From the NCBI GenBank assembly GCA_902158745.1, contig CABGHH010000044.1, forward strand, positions 1-9,857: a DNA stretch of 9,857 bases, read 5' to 3'. Below, one piece after another: positions 1 to 5,985 of the stretch (positions are counted from its first letter, which is position 1; each line of letters begins with the position of its first letter). Made by a program: the position numbers and the translations under genes. This stretch comes from Candidatus Methanolliviera sp. GoM_asphalt (GTDB taxonomy: Archaea > Halobacteriota > Methanoliparia > Methanoliparales > Methanoliparaceae). Below the pieces are notes generated by a model, which did no database searches, was not told the DNA's origin, and saw nothing but the letters and a program-made list of their open reading frames with translations.

Positions 1-118
1 CATAGTGTAAAAGTTCTGCTGCTATCGGTGCAGGCGTCGCATACTGTTCCAAATACGCCTTGGCACCGTTAAATCCTTCGATCTTCTCCAATAAAATTTC
101 GAGTTTCTTCTTATTCAT
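1..118 (-). CDS. METTL5-like RNA methylase, N-terminus only (runs off left edge)
   Basis: Reading the minus strand from an ATG at 118-116 gives 39 open codons to the window edge. The peptide begins MNKKKLEILLEKIEGF and continues AYLEQYATPAPIAAELLHY. The pattern of a short charged helix, a LEQY-x-TP element and an IAAELL helix is the conserved start of the archaeal COG2263 putative RNA methylases, relatives of METTL5, which in eukaryotes makes an m6A in small-subunit rRNA with TRMT112. The SAM-binding motif and the NPPF-type catalytic motif would lie outside the window, so activity cannot be judged. No Shine-Dalgarno sequence precedes the ATG, and a leaderless start is possible. It is transcribed divergently from the gene at 391. 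The family call rests on a short but characteristic N-terminus. Confidence 0.75.
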   Translation of the reverse strand, partial: MNKKKLEILLEKIEGFNGAKAYLEQYATPAPIAAELLHY

Positions 119-360
119 GAGAAACCTATCGGTTTTAATCGCAAATAACTCAAAAGTCCTGGATAATACTTCATCATTTTAGCACAAGATTATTTGCCTC
201 AGTCATGCTCAAATATTAACGTCCTTTACTTAAGCATTTTAAATTAGAATCGTAACATAAAAAACTATCTACAATTTATAAGCATTCGAGCATAACCGTG
301 CGCGACCATATTCTTTAGAAGTGCTGATGAGGAGTTTGAAGAAGATCAATCAGTTAGCTA

Positions 361-368
361 TTTATATT
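361..368 (+). promoter_or_regulatory. TATA box of the first transglutaminase-like gene
   Basis: TTTATATT is centred about 26 bp before the ATG at 391. That spacing puts the archaeal transcription start at or next to the start codon, so the mRNA is probably leaderless; no Shine-Dalgarno sequence is present. The 272-bp gap between the divergent genes (119-390) is AT-rich and holds a second TATA-like ATTTATAA near 276-283, which could drive a longer transcript. I see nothing else there. Confidence 0.6.
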
Positions 369-390
369 GGAAACAAGATTAGAGTAGAAT

Positions 391-1383
391 ATGCGATATG
401 GTATATTTGCGATGATAACTCTGCTATTAATCTCGATAGCATTGCCCATCGTTGATGCCCAGTTACATGACACACTCGTCAAAGATCAGCCAAAATTACC
501 TAAAGATCTTTCAGATTTCTATGACAGCTACAGAAAGGAATATATGCCAGAGTTTATCCGTTTTGCCCTTGGTGGATCGATGATGGGGAGTATGATTGAG
601 GAGAACACAGAAAACTTCTTCTTCAGCGGAAATTATATAGTTATTCACGACGCTGGGGGCTTAGATGATAAGACGAGCCGGCTCGCAGGAGAATACCTAA
701 AAGATACGGTGATTAAGCCATTGAAAGAGAAGAAGAGCGTGCCTTTACAGACCGGAAAGACGATGAGCTTTAGAAAGTTAGACAGATTATCCTTGGCAAA
801 GCTCCTCTATTACTACGTGAGAGACGACATCTACTTCCCGCATCCTGAAGAGGAGGGAAGAAGAATATCACCGATAAGCAGAATTCCGGGGATGGGTCTG
901 ATGTTTACGACCACTCCGGAGATCATCAGATTCCCATGCGAGACGGTGGAAGACCAACACGGGGCGTGTGCCGATAAAGCTCTGCTTCTGGCAACCCTAT
1001 TGAATATGGAGGGTTATGAGGTCGCCATTGGCACTGCACCGTCCATGGCAAAGAAGAATGATGATGGTACGTTCACATGGTTCGGTTACCACGTCTGTGT
1101 CTATCTGAAGGATGAGGGTTGGGGCATTGGAAGATATGATCTGGAGAAAGACGTCTTTGGTAATGACCTTGAAGGAAGGTGGATAATACTAGATCCGATC
1201 AACAGCCCGAGGCACATCGCTCATATGAGGATGATGGGAGGAGGAAAGGTGTTGGAGTTCGGTGACGATCCAAACTGGGTGAAGTATAGGGGAGAAGATA
1301 ATATTCTCTTTGGCTATGGACTGATAGATGAAGAAACTGCTAAAAGATTCGATGCAGAAGAGATCGAGAAAAAATTGAGATAG
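391..1383 (+). CDS. Exported transglutaminase-like protein (paralogue 1)
   Basis: The 330-residue protein starts with a Sec-type signal peptide: MRYG, a hydrophobic stretch at 5-20, and a likely cleavage after VDA (residue 23), leaving QLHDTLVKDQPKLP at the mature N-terminus. It is therefore expected outside the cytoplasmic membrane. The C-terminal half has the transglutaminase-like fold signature: Cys193 in GACADKALLLATLL, His234 in WFGYHVCVYLKDEGW, and Asp268 in RWIILDPI, the expected order and spacing for a Cys-His-Asp triad. Family members act as cysteine peptidases, amidases or crosslinking enzymes; the sequence does not say which, and the substrate is unknown. A second cysteine (Cys183, FPCET) lies ten residues before the catalytic one. 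No membrane anchor or sorting signal is seen after the core. The next gene is a close paralogue. The start is supported by the TATA spacing and the signal peptide. A T5 run after the stop (1386-1390) may weakly terminate transcription. Confidence 0.8.
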   Translation: MRYGIFAMITLLLISIALPIVDAQLHDTLVKDQPKLPKDLSDFYDSYRKEYMPEFIRFALGGSMMGSMIEENTENFFFSGNYIVIHDAGGLDDKTSRLAGEYLKDTVIKPLKEKKSVPLQTGKTMSFRKLDRLSLAKLLYYYVRDDIYFPHPEEEGRRISPISRIPGMGLMFTTTPEIIRFPCETVEDQHGACADKALLLATLLNMEGYEVAIGTAPSMAKKNDDGTFTWFGYHVCVYLKDEGWGIGRYDLEKDVFGNDLEGRWIILDPINSPRHIAHMRMMGGGKVLEFGDDPNWVKYRGEDNILFGYGLIDEETAKRFDAEEIEKKLR

Positions 1384-1582
1384 GATTTTTAGATAGAGAT
1401 TATAGGTTTAAGCGAGAGGAACGATAAAAAAAAGAAAAAGGTGGTTTACATGGCACATGCATTTATATCGGCCGAGCCGAATAGCATGCTACACAGCAAC
1501 TCCACCATATTTAATATATTCATTAATATGTCCATCTTGTCCTCTCATCTCCTCCCTTATTCTGATGATAATCATATCTTCT

Positions 1583-1590
1583 CATATATA
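1583..1590 (+). promoter_or_regulatory. Probable TATA box of the second transglutaminase-like gene
   Basis: CATATATA is centred about 34 bp before the ATG at 1621, predicting a start near 1612 and a leader of about eight bases. The 237-bp gap 1384-1620 also holds an oligo-A tract (about 1425-1439), another TATA-like TTTATAT (1462-1468), a small hairpin (TCGGC/GCCGA, 1468-1480) and an imperfect AT-rich palindrome (1506-1530). The paralogue thus appears to have its own promoter, and the gap does not look like a copy of the region upstream of paralogue 1. Confidence 0.4.
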
Positions 1591-1620
1591 GTTATTGGTT
1601 CTATGTGATGGCGATACCAT

Positions 1621-2610
1621 ATGGAAACTTATCACGGCATATTCGTCCTCCTTCTATTATCGGTATCAATGGCGTCTCCGATTGCAAGCGCCCAGTTACA
1701 TGATACACTCGTCAAAGATCAACCCAAATTACCGAATGAGCTCTCTAATTACTACAGAGATTTTAGAGGAAGCCACTACATAGATCTTCTCAAAAACTCT
1801 GGCATTGGAGAGAAAAAGGAGAAAGATAGAAGAGATTTGGCTGTTATCGAGAATTATATGATCATTCACGATGCCGGGAGGTTAGATTTGGAGAGCAGTG
1901 AGATAGCGAGGGGGTATCTGGAAGAGACGGTGATTAAGCCGTTGAAGGAGGAAAAATCTGTATTTCTCCAAACCGGGGAGACCATGGAATTTGAAGATCT
2001 GGATAGACTTGCATTAGCCAAGCTTCTCTATTACTACGTGAGAGACGATATCTACTTTCCACACCCGGAGGAAGAGAGAGGAATTGAGAGATGTTTTGCC
2101 TCCGTCCCGAAAGTAGGTTTGTTACTTCTCATGTCGCCCGAAATTATTAAATTTCCATGCGAAACTATGAGAACTCAACATGGGGATTGTACAGATAAGG
2201 CTTTACTCCTATCTACATTATTGAAGATGGAAGGTTACAAGGTTGCGATCGGCTCGGCACCAGCCATGACAGTGAATACGAACGGCGAATACGTTTGGTT
2301 TGGCTATCATACTTACGTGCTCTTGAAAGATGAGGGATGGGGGGTTGGGAGATTAGAACTAAAGGAGGATATCTTTGGTCATAAGATGGGTGGGAGATGG
2401 ATAATACTAGATCCTATATACTCACCGAGGCACTTCGATAGGATACAATTATTGGGTGGAGGAAAGGTCTTAGAATTTGGCGACACACCAAACTGGGTGG
2501 GATACAAAGATGAGATGTTTACCCCTCTAAATGAGGTTCTTTTTTCCTATGGGTTAGTGAATGAAGAAGTCATATCAAACGTGCCACCTTTGATAAGATG
2601 TAGGAGGTGA
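1621..2610 (+). CDS. Exported transglutaminase-like protein (paralogue 2)
   Basis: This 329-residue protein is a co-linear paralogue of the preceding gene, similar along almost its whole length. It has its own signal peptide (hydrophobic 7-22, likely cleavage after ASA, residue 24), then the same mature start QLHDTLVKDQPKLP. The triad is Cys190 in HGDCTDKALLL, His230 in WFGYHTYVLLKDEGW and Asp264 in RWIILDPI. The FPCET cysteine (Cys180) is also kept. The two proteins differ most at about residues 45-75, in the stretch before the core (about 150-168), and at the C-terminus, which here is short and ends in a cysteine- and arginine-rich tail. Identity is well over half by eye, and the DNA coding for the mature N-terminus is nearly identical, so the pair arose by local duplication and both copies look functional. 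In-frame stops just upstream (1606-1608) support this start. Enzyme activity and substrate remain open. Confidence 0.8.
   Translation: METYHGIFVLLLLSVSMASPIASAQLHDTLVKDQPKLPNELSNYYRDFRGSHYIDLLKNSGIGEKKEKDRRDLAVIENYMIIHDAGRLDLESSEIARGYLEETVIKPLKEEKSVFLQTGETMEFEDLDRLALAKLLYYYVRDDIYFPHPEEERGIERCFASVPKVGLLLLMSPEIIKFPCETMRTQHGDCTDKALLLSTLLKMEGYKVAIGSAPAMTVNTNGEYVWFGYHTYVLLKDEGWGVGRLELKEDIFGHKMGGRWIILDPIYSPRHFDRIQLLGGGKVLEFGDTPNWVGYKDEMFTPLNEVLFSYGLVNEEVISNVPPLIRCRR
2603..2610 (+). promoter_or_regulatory. Strong Shine-Dalgarno sequence overlapping the end of paralogue 2
   Basis: GGAGGTGA matches the usual archaeal anti-Shine-Dalgarno sequence over its full length. It includes the stop codon of paralogue 2 and ends four bases before an ATG at 2615. 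It is too far (about 95 bp) from the methyltransferase start at 2706 to serve that gene, which has its own AGGGGT. It therefore points to the small reading frame at 2615. Confidence 0.45.
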
Positions 2611-2614
2611 AGAG

Positions 2615-2692
2615 ATGCCACTCTTTAAAACTTGTGCTCTACCAATCAGGAAGACACTAGATCTGATAATGTATATTCTATTTGGCATGTGA
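2615..2692 (+). CDS. Possible 25-residue microprotein
   Basis: An ATG four bases after GGAGGTGA opens a 25-codon frame that starts MPLFKTCALPIRK, continues with a hydrophobic stretch LIMYILFGM, and stops at TGA 2690-2692. The next gene starts 13 bases later with its own ribosome binding site, so the arrangement is that of three coupled frames (paralogue 2, microgene, methyltransferase). The peptide has two or three basic residues followed by a short hydrophobic tail, which could associate with membrane, but it is too short for a family call. It may equally be a remnant of a longer C-terminus or a leader frame affecting the next gene. The strength and placement of the ribosome binding site is the only real evidence. 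Confidence 0.3.
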   Translation: MPLFKTCALPIRKTLDLIMYILFGM

Positions 2693-2705
2693 AGGGGTTT
2701 TTTGA

Positions 2706-3416
2706 ATGCCGCAGATAAAAGTGGTTCTGGTAGAGCCAATTTATAGTGGAAATGTGGGTTCTGTAGCAAGGGTGATGAAAAATTTTGGATTTGGCGATTT
2801 GATCCTTATAAACCCCCCAACAATAGATATTGAAGCGAAGAAGATGGCTGCACGAGCTCAGGACGTTTTAAATAACGCTTTGATATATGATCATTTAGAG
2901 GATCTTTTAGACGAGTTCAATTATGTCATCGGGACTACCAGAATCGTCGGCGGGAAAAGTTATGTAAGAGAACCATTTATCATCCCAAAAAGATTAAAAG
3001 AACTCATCGAAGGGAAAAAAGGAGCGATCTTAATCGTTTTTGGGAGGGAGGACAATGGTTTGACGAATGATGAGCTCAAAAGATGCGATGTGATCGTGAA
3101 TATACCCTCCTCTCCAGATTATCCAACCCTCAATATCTCACAGTCGGTCGGAATAATACTCTATGAACTATTCGATCTCGATAATGAAGGAGATACCGAG
3201 ATTCCAAGCAGGGAAGAGATGGCCCATCTGGATGAGCATATCTTGAGGGTCTTGAACGAGATAGAATTTCCAAGATCCAACAGGGAGAAGACAGCTTTGA
3301 TGCTGAAGAGAATTTTAGAAGCGTCAGGGGCAGGCAGAAAGGAGATTAGATCCATAAGAGGAATTTTAAGTGCGGTGGAGAAGAAGATCAGTGAACTACC
3401 CCACCCTTATGGATAG
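2706..3416 (+). CDS. trmJ: TrmJ-type tRNA 2'-O-methyltransferase (SPOUT family)
   Basis: This cytoplasmic SAM-dependent enzyme of the SpoU/TrmH class would methylate the 2'-OH of a ribose, in TrmJ members at position 32 of the tRNA anticodon loop. All three SPOUT knot motifs are visible in the 236 residues. Motif 1 is EPIYSGNVGSVAR at 10-22 with conserved Asn16 and Arg22, motif 2 is VFGREDNGLT at 111-120, and motif 3 is PTLNISQSVGIILYEL at 140-155. A charged helical C-terminal extension (about 165-236) is the usual dimer/tRNA-binding part of TrmJ proteins, and the length is typical. AGGGGT at 2693-2698, seven bases before the ATG, supports the start. The gene probably reads through from the paralogue upstream or from an internal promoter. 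Whether the enzyme is C32-specific, as reported for a Sulfolobus homologue, cannot be read here. Confidence 0.85.
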   Translation: MPQIKVVLVEPIYSGNVGSVARVMKNFGFGDLILINPPTIDIEAKKMAARAQDVLNNALIYDHLEDLLDEFNYVIGTTRIVGGKSYVREPFIIPKRLKELIEGKKGAILIVFGREDNGLTNDELKRCDVIVNIPSSPDYPTLNISQSVGIILYELFDLDNEGDTEIPSREEMAHLDEHILRVLNEIEFPRSNREKTALMLKRILEASGAGRKEIRSIRGILSAVEKKISELPHPYG

Positions 3417-3422
3417 GGTCCT

Positions 3423-3463
3423 CAAAAACCTTCGGTTTTTGGGATACACAAATCTTCGATTTG
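3423..3463 (+). repeat. Two tandem hairpins with identical UUC loops after trmJ
   Basis: CAAAAACC-TTC-GGTTTTTG (3423-3441) is a perfect 8-bp stem with a three-base loop. CAAATC-TTC-GATTTG (3449-3463) is a perfect 6-bp stem with the same loop, seven bases further on. They begin seven bases after the trmJ stop. The first stem ends in a T5 run, so the pair may act at the 3' end of the trmJ mRNA as a terminator or stability element. Alternatively they are copies of a dispersed small palindrome. Both arms are symmetric, so either strand could form them. Confidence 0.55.
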
Positions 3464-3649
3464 CGACTACTTCATGGTTCACCGATTTTACCAAAATTTC
3501 CGCAGGTTTTTAATTCGGACAGTCCCTGCCCTACATACTTTCTATCTCAAATCTCATTCGAAGAGACTTGAGCCTTCGAGTTTTACTTATGAAAATGTTT
3601 CATTTCATAATCCCCTCCGCAACGGGAGGCGTCTTCATAAGGAGATAAA

Positions 3650-3657
3650 TTTATAAA
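3650..3657 (+). promoter_or_regulatory. Candidate TATA box of the ftsZ1-secE-nusG-rpl11 operon
   Basis: TTTATAAA preceded by a purine-rich AAGGAGATAAA, which would serve as the BRE, is the best TATA-like element in the gap. It predicts a start near 3680 and a leader of about 54 bases ending in the GAGGT ribosome binding site (3721-3725). A weaker AATTTATGTA (3706-3715) closer to the gene would give an almost leaderless mRNA, which fits less well with the Shine-Dalgarno sequence. Confidence 0.5.
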
Positions 3658-3732
3658 GAATGAAAATGTTTAAGCTTGAGAGGAAAGAAAAGATAAGTCA
3701 CAATCAATTTATGTATCAGTGAGGTACAGATC

Positions 3733-4860
3733 ATGATGGATTCCATCGTTAAAGAGGCGCTGGCAAGGGCAGAAGGAGGATTGGAAAATGAAAAGGCGGA
3801 GAGGAAAGAGATCGGAGATCCTGCTGTCATAGAAGCAAATCAGGAGTTAGAAGAGTTATTAAAAGGTCTTAAGACAACCATTGAGGTTATGGGATGTGGC
3901 GGCAGCGGTTGTAATACCATAAACAGAATGGAAGAGGAGGGCATCGAGGGCGCTAATCTAACAGCTCTAAATACCGATGCGCAGCATCTCTTAATTGTAA
4001 ATGCTCATAAGAAAATTCTGTTGGGGAAGAGATGCACCAAGGGTCTTGGTGCCGGTGGTATGCCGCAGACGGGGGAAAAAGCCGCAAAGGAGAGTGAAGG
4101 AGATATAGAAAAAGCTGTAGAAGATGCGGACATGGTCTTCATAACTTGTGGTCTCGGTGGAGGCACAGGGACGGGAAGTGCACCTGTGATTGCAGATGCC
4201 GCAAGAAATGCCGGTGCCCTGTCAATATCTGTTGTGACTTTGCCTTTTAGCGTTGAGGGGGTTGTAAGGGCAAAAAATGCAGAATCCGGATTGGAACGAC
4301 TTAGAAATGTATCGGATACTGTTATAGTAATCCCAAACGATAGATTACTCGAGGCAGTTCCGAGATTGCCTCTGCAGGCCGCCTTCAAAGTGGCGGATGA
4401 AGTTTTGATGAGGGCAGTTAAAGGGATCACCGAGTTGATCACAAAACCTGGCCTTGTTAATTTGGATTTTGCCGACGTTAGAACGATAATGCAGGACGGG
4501 GGAGTTGCCATGATCGGTCTTGGCGAGGCAGATGGGGAGAATAAGGCGATAGAATCTGTCAAAAGGGCATTGAGGAGTCCCCTGCTCGATCTCGATATAT
4601 CCGATGCAACATCTGCGCTCGTAAATGTCATTGGAGGGGCAGATATGACCATATCGGAGGCGGAGGGCGTCGTTGAGGAGATCTACAAGAGCATCAGTTC
4701 AAATTCGAGGATAATTTGGGGTGCCCAGATCGATCCAGATCTCAAGAGTAAGATTAAGACGATGATAGTCATCACTGGGGTTAAGTCTTCTCAAATACTT
4801 GGTAGAGAAAGGATATCCAAGGATTTTCAAAAGAAATATGGAATAGATTTTGTTGAATGA
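3733..4860 (+). CDS. ftsZ1: Cell-division GTPase FtsZ1 (archaeal)
   Basis: This tubulin-like GTPase polymerises at mid-cell and organises archaeal division. The 375 residues include an N-terminal acidic tail (1-46), the nucleotide-binding EVMGCGGSGCNTINRM at 51-66, the NTDAQHL loop at 80-86, the tubulin signature GGGTGTGSA at 142-150, the PNDRLL segment at 201-206, and the T7 loop in GLVNLDFADV (240-249) that supplies the catalytic aspartates. The ITKPGLVNLDFADV wording and the start MDSIVKEAL resemble haloarchaeal FtsZ1, the paralogue usually found next to secE-nusG. GAGGT at 3721-3725 precedes two adjacent ATGs; 3733 has the usual spacing and 3736 would remove one Met. The C-terminus stops soon after the polymerising domain. 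Its stop overlaps an ATG (ATGA, 4857-4860) in the secE frame, so the genes are translationally linked. Confidence 0.95.
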   Translation: MMDSIVKEALARAEGGLENEKAERKEIGDPAVIEANQELEELLKGLKTTIEVMGCGGSGCNTINRMEEEGIEGANLTALNTDAQHLLIVNAHKKILLGKRCTKGLGAGGMPQTGEKAAKESEGDIEKAVEDADMVFITCGLGGGTGTGSAPVIADAARNAGALSISVVTLPFSVEGVVRAKNAESGLERLRNVSDTVIVIPNDRLLEAVPRLPLQAAFKVADEVLMRAVKGITELITKPGLVNLDFADVRTIMQDGGVAMIGLGEADGENKAIESVKRALRSPLLDLDISDATSALVNVIGGADMTISEAEGVVEEIYKSISSNSRIIWGAQIDPDLKSKIKTMIVITGVKSSQILGRERISKDFQKKYGIDFVE

Positions 4861-4862
4861 GG

Positions 4863-5036
4863 ATGGAATTTAGATTTATAGAAAAATTAGATAAATATAG
4901 AAGGATATTGAGACTTACCAGAAGACCCAGTAGGGATGAGTTTAAGAATACGGGCAAGATAACGGGGTTGGGCATCTTCGTCGTGGGCATCATCGGGTTT
5001 ATGATATACTTGCTATTTTTCTTCACAGGACAATAA
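4863..5036 (+). CDS. secE: Protein translocase subunit SecE (Sec61 gamma)
   Basis: This 57-residue single-span membrane protein clamps the SecY channel in the Sec translocon. The cytoplasmic amphipathic part FIEKLDKYRRILRLTRRPSRDEF (written in two pieces: residues 5-20, then RPSRDEFKNTGK at 21-32) carries the basic R-P-S-R-D-E-F element typical of SecE/Sec61gamma, where K-P-T-x-x-E-F is common. A transmembrane helix follows at about 34-54 (GLGIFVVGIIGFMIYLLFFF). An in-frame ATG at 4857, overlapping the ftsZ1 stop as ATGA, would add Met-Arg and is an equally good start; neither has a well-spaced ribosome binding site, so coupling to ftsZ1 translation is likely. The stop overlaps the nusG start as TAATG. 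Identification also rests on the ftsZ-secE-nusG order. Confidence 0.9.
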   Translation: MEFRFIEKLDKYRRILRLTRRPSRDEFKNTGKITGLGIFVVGIIGFMIYLLFFFTGQ

Positions 5037-5503
5037 TGGACGAAAAAGACGAAAGTTTGAATATATTTGCCGTTAAGACCACCGCAGGGGAAGAGATTTC
5101 AGTGGCTGGTATGATGAAGATGAAGATTGAGATGGGACAGTATGAGATCGCCTCCATCTTGGTTCCGGATAAGTTGAAGGGATATCTGCTGGTGGAGAGC
5201 GCCACAAGAGAGGTAGTGGAGCAGGTTATACACGGAATAAACCACGCGAGGGCAGTGATAAAAGGCCAAGCCGCCCCAGATGAGCTGGAACAATTTTTAA
5301 CTCCACAGCCAACCACTGTCGGAGTGAAGATAGGTAATATTGTAGAGATTATCAATGGCCCATTCAGAGGAGAGAAGGCAAGAGTTAAGAGGGTTGATAT
5401 AAACAAGGAAGAAGTCACCGTGGAATTTTTTGAATCGACGGTGGTGATCCCCGTTACAGTTAGAGGAGACTCAATCAGAGTATTAGATAAGGAGGAAGTG
5501 TAA
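5036..5503 (+). CDS. nusG: Transcription elongation factor Spt5/NusG
   Basis: The archaeal Spt5 binds the RNA polymerase clamp together with Spt4, raising processivity and linking transcription to translation. The 155 residues hold an NGN domain at about 8-88 (NIFAVKTTAGEE through GYLLVESATREVVEQVIHG) and a KOW domain at about 97-152, with VKIGNIVEIINGPFRGEKAR carrying the KOW glycine turn. The length fits archaeal family members, which lack the long eukaryotic repeats. The start overlaps the secE stop (TAATG) with AGGA five bases upstream, and the stop overlaps the rpl11 start in the same way. Spt4 is not encoded in this window. Confidence 0.95.
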   Translation: MDEKDESLNIFAVKTTAGEEISVAGMMKMKIEMGQYEIASILVPDKLKGYLLVESATREVVEQVIHGINHARAVIKGQAAPDELEQFLTPQPTTVGVKIGNIVEIINGPFRGEKARVKRVDINKEEVTVEFFESTVVIPVTVRGDSIRVLDKEEV

Positions 5504-5973
5504 TGTCGGATGTCGTAGAGCTCTTGGTTCCTGGGGGAAAGGCCACCCCGGGCCCCCCGGTCGGTCCCGCACTCGGGCCACTTGGGGCGAACATAAAACA
5601 GATCGTTGATGAGATAAATGAGAAGACGAGCGGATTTGTTGGGATGCAAATTCCTGTCAAGATTATCGTGGAAGATGACAAAAGCTTCTCCATCGAGGTG
5701 GGGACCCCACCAACATCAGAGCTGATAAAAAAGGAGGTGGGAGTAGAAAAAGGTTCCGGAGCCCCCGGGAGGGATTCTATAGGCGATATAAGTCTTGAAG
5801 GTGTGAAGAAGATAGCGAAGACAAAGATGGAAATGATGCTTTCGTATGAATTGAAGAATGCAGTTAAAGAAGTGATCGGGACGTGCCAATCTATCGGCGT
5901 TACGGTCGATGGATTGATACCAAAAGATATGCTTGGGAAGATAGATGGTGGAGAATACGATAAAGTTCTTTGA
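5503..5973 (+). CDS. rpl11: Large-subunit ribosomal protein uL11
   Basis: uL11 binds the GTPase-associated centre of 23S rRNA at the base of the L12 stalk. The 156 residues include the proline/glycine-rich PGPPVGPALGPLGANI at 16-31 in the N-terminal domain, the GTPPTSELIKKEVG segment at 67-80 leading to the rRNA-binding domain, and the C-terminal GTCQSIGVTVDG at 126-137, all standard for the family. GGAGG at 5491-5495 lies seven bases before the ATG, a strong site inside the nusG coding end. In many euryarchaea rpl1, rpl10 and rpl12 follow directly; here the operon stops and a convergent gene begins 12 bp downstream. No T-rich terminator is visible in that gap. Confidence 0.95.
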   Translation: MSDVVELLVPGGKATPGPPVGPALGPLGANIKQIVDEINEKTSGFVGMQIPVKIIVEDDKSFSIEVGTPPTSELIKKEVGVEKGSGAPGRDSIGDISLEGVKKIAKTKMEMMLSYELKNAVKEVIGTCQSIGVTVDGLIPKDMLGKIDGGEYDKVL

Positions 5974-5985
5974 GTAAATAGTAAA

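Larger units (their letters stand above)
3417..3732. other. 316-bp intergenic region between trmJ and ftsZ1
   Basis: Besides the two UUC hairpins and the ftsZ1 promoter, this gap holds an imperfect stem (CAAATCTC with GAGACTTG, near 3547-3571), a small stem CCTCC/GGAGG (3614-3629), a T5 run at 3507-3511, and the 12-mer ATGAAAATGTTT present twice in direct orientation (3589-3600 and 3660-3671). The 60-codon open frame within it (3474-3656) has no ribosome binding site and no protein-like composition. I see no tRNA or recognisable riboswitch. Part of it may be an untranslated or small RNA region. Confidence 0.5.

Noticed and set aside
1506..1530. AT-rich palindrome CATATT...AATATG upstream of paralogue 2
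   Set aside because: Only six perfect outer pairs with mismatches inside, in very AT-rich DNA; chance is a sufficient explanation, so it is not called as an operator.
1450..1608. 52-codon open frame upstream of paralogue 2, in the same frame, with GGTGG before its ATG
   Set aside because: The translation (His/Ser/Asn/Ile-rich) looks like AT-rich non-coding DNA, and it ends in a stop before paralogue 2 without resembling its N-terminus.
3474..3656. 60-codon open frame between trmJ and ftsZ1
   Set aside because: No Shine-Dalgarno or TATA spacing, a residue mix unlike a protein, and it runs through the hairpins and into the probable ftsZ1 TATA box.
3589..3671. Repeated 12-mer as a possible CRISPR remnant
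   Set aside because: Only two short copies, no repeat of CRISPR length, no regular spacing and no cas gene nearby.
4005..4652. 215-codon open frame antisense to ftsZ1
   Set aside because: It lies wholly inside ftsZ1, is rich in Ser/Pro/Thr as expected for an antisense shadow, and has no ribosome binding site or recognisable motif.
5023..5649. 208-codon open frame antisense to nusG and rpl11
   Set aside because: It overlaps two certain genes in full and has no family features; it is a by-product of their codon bias.
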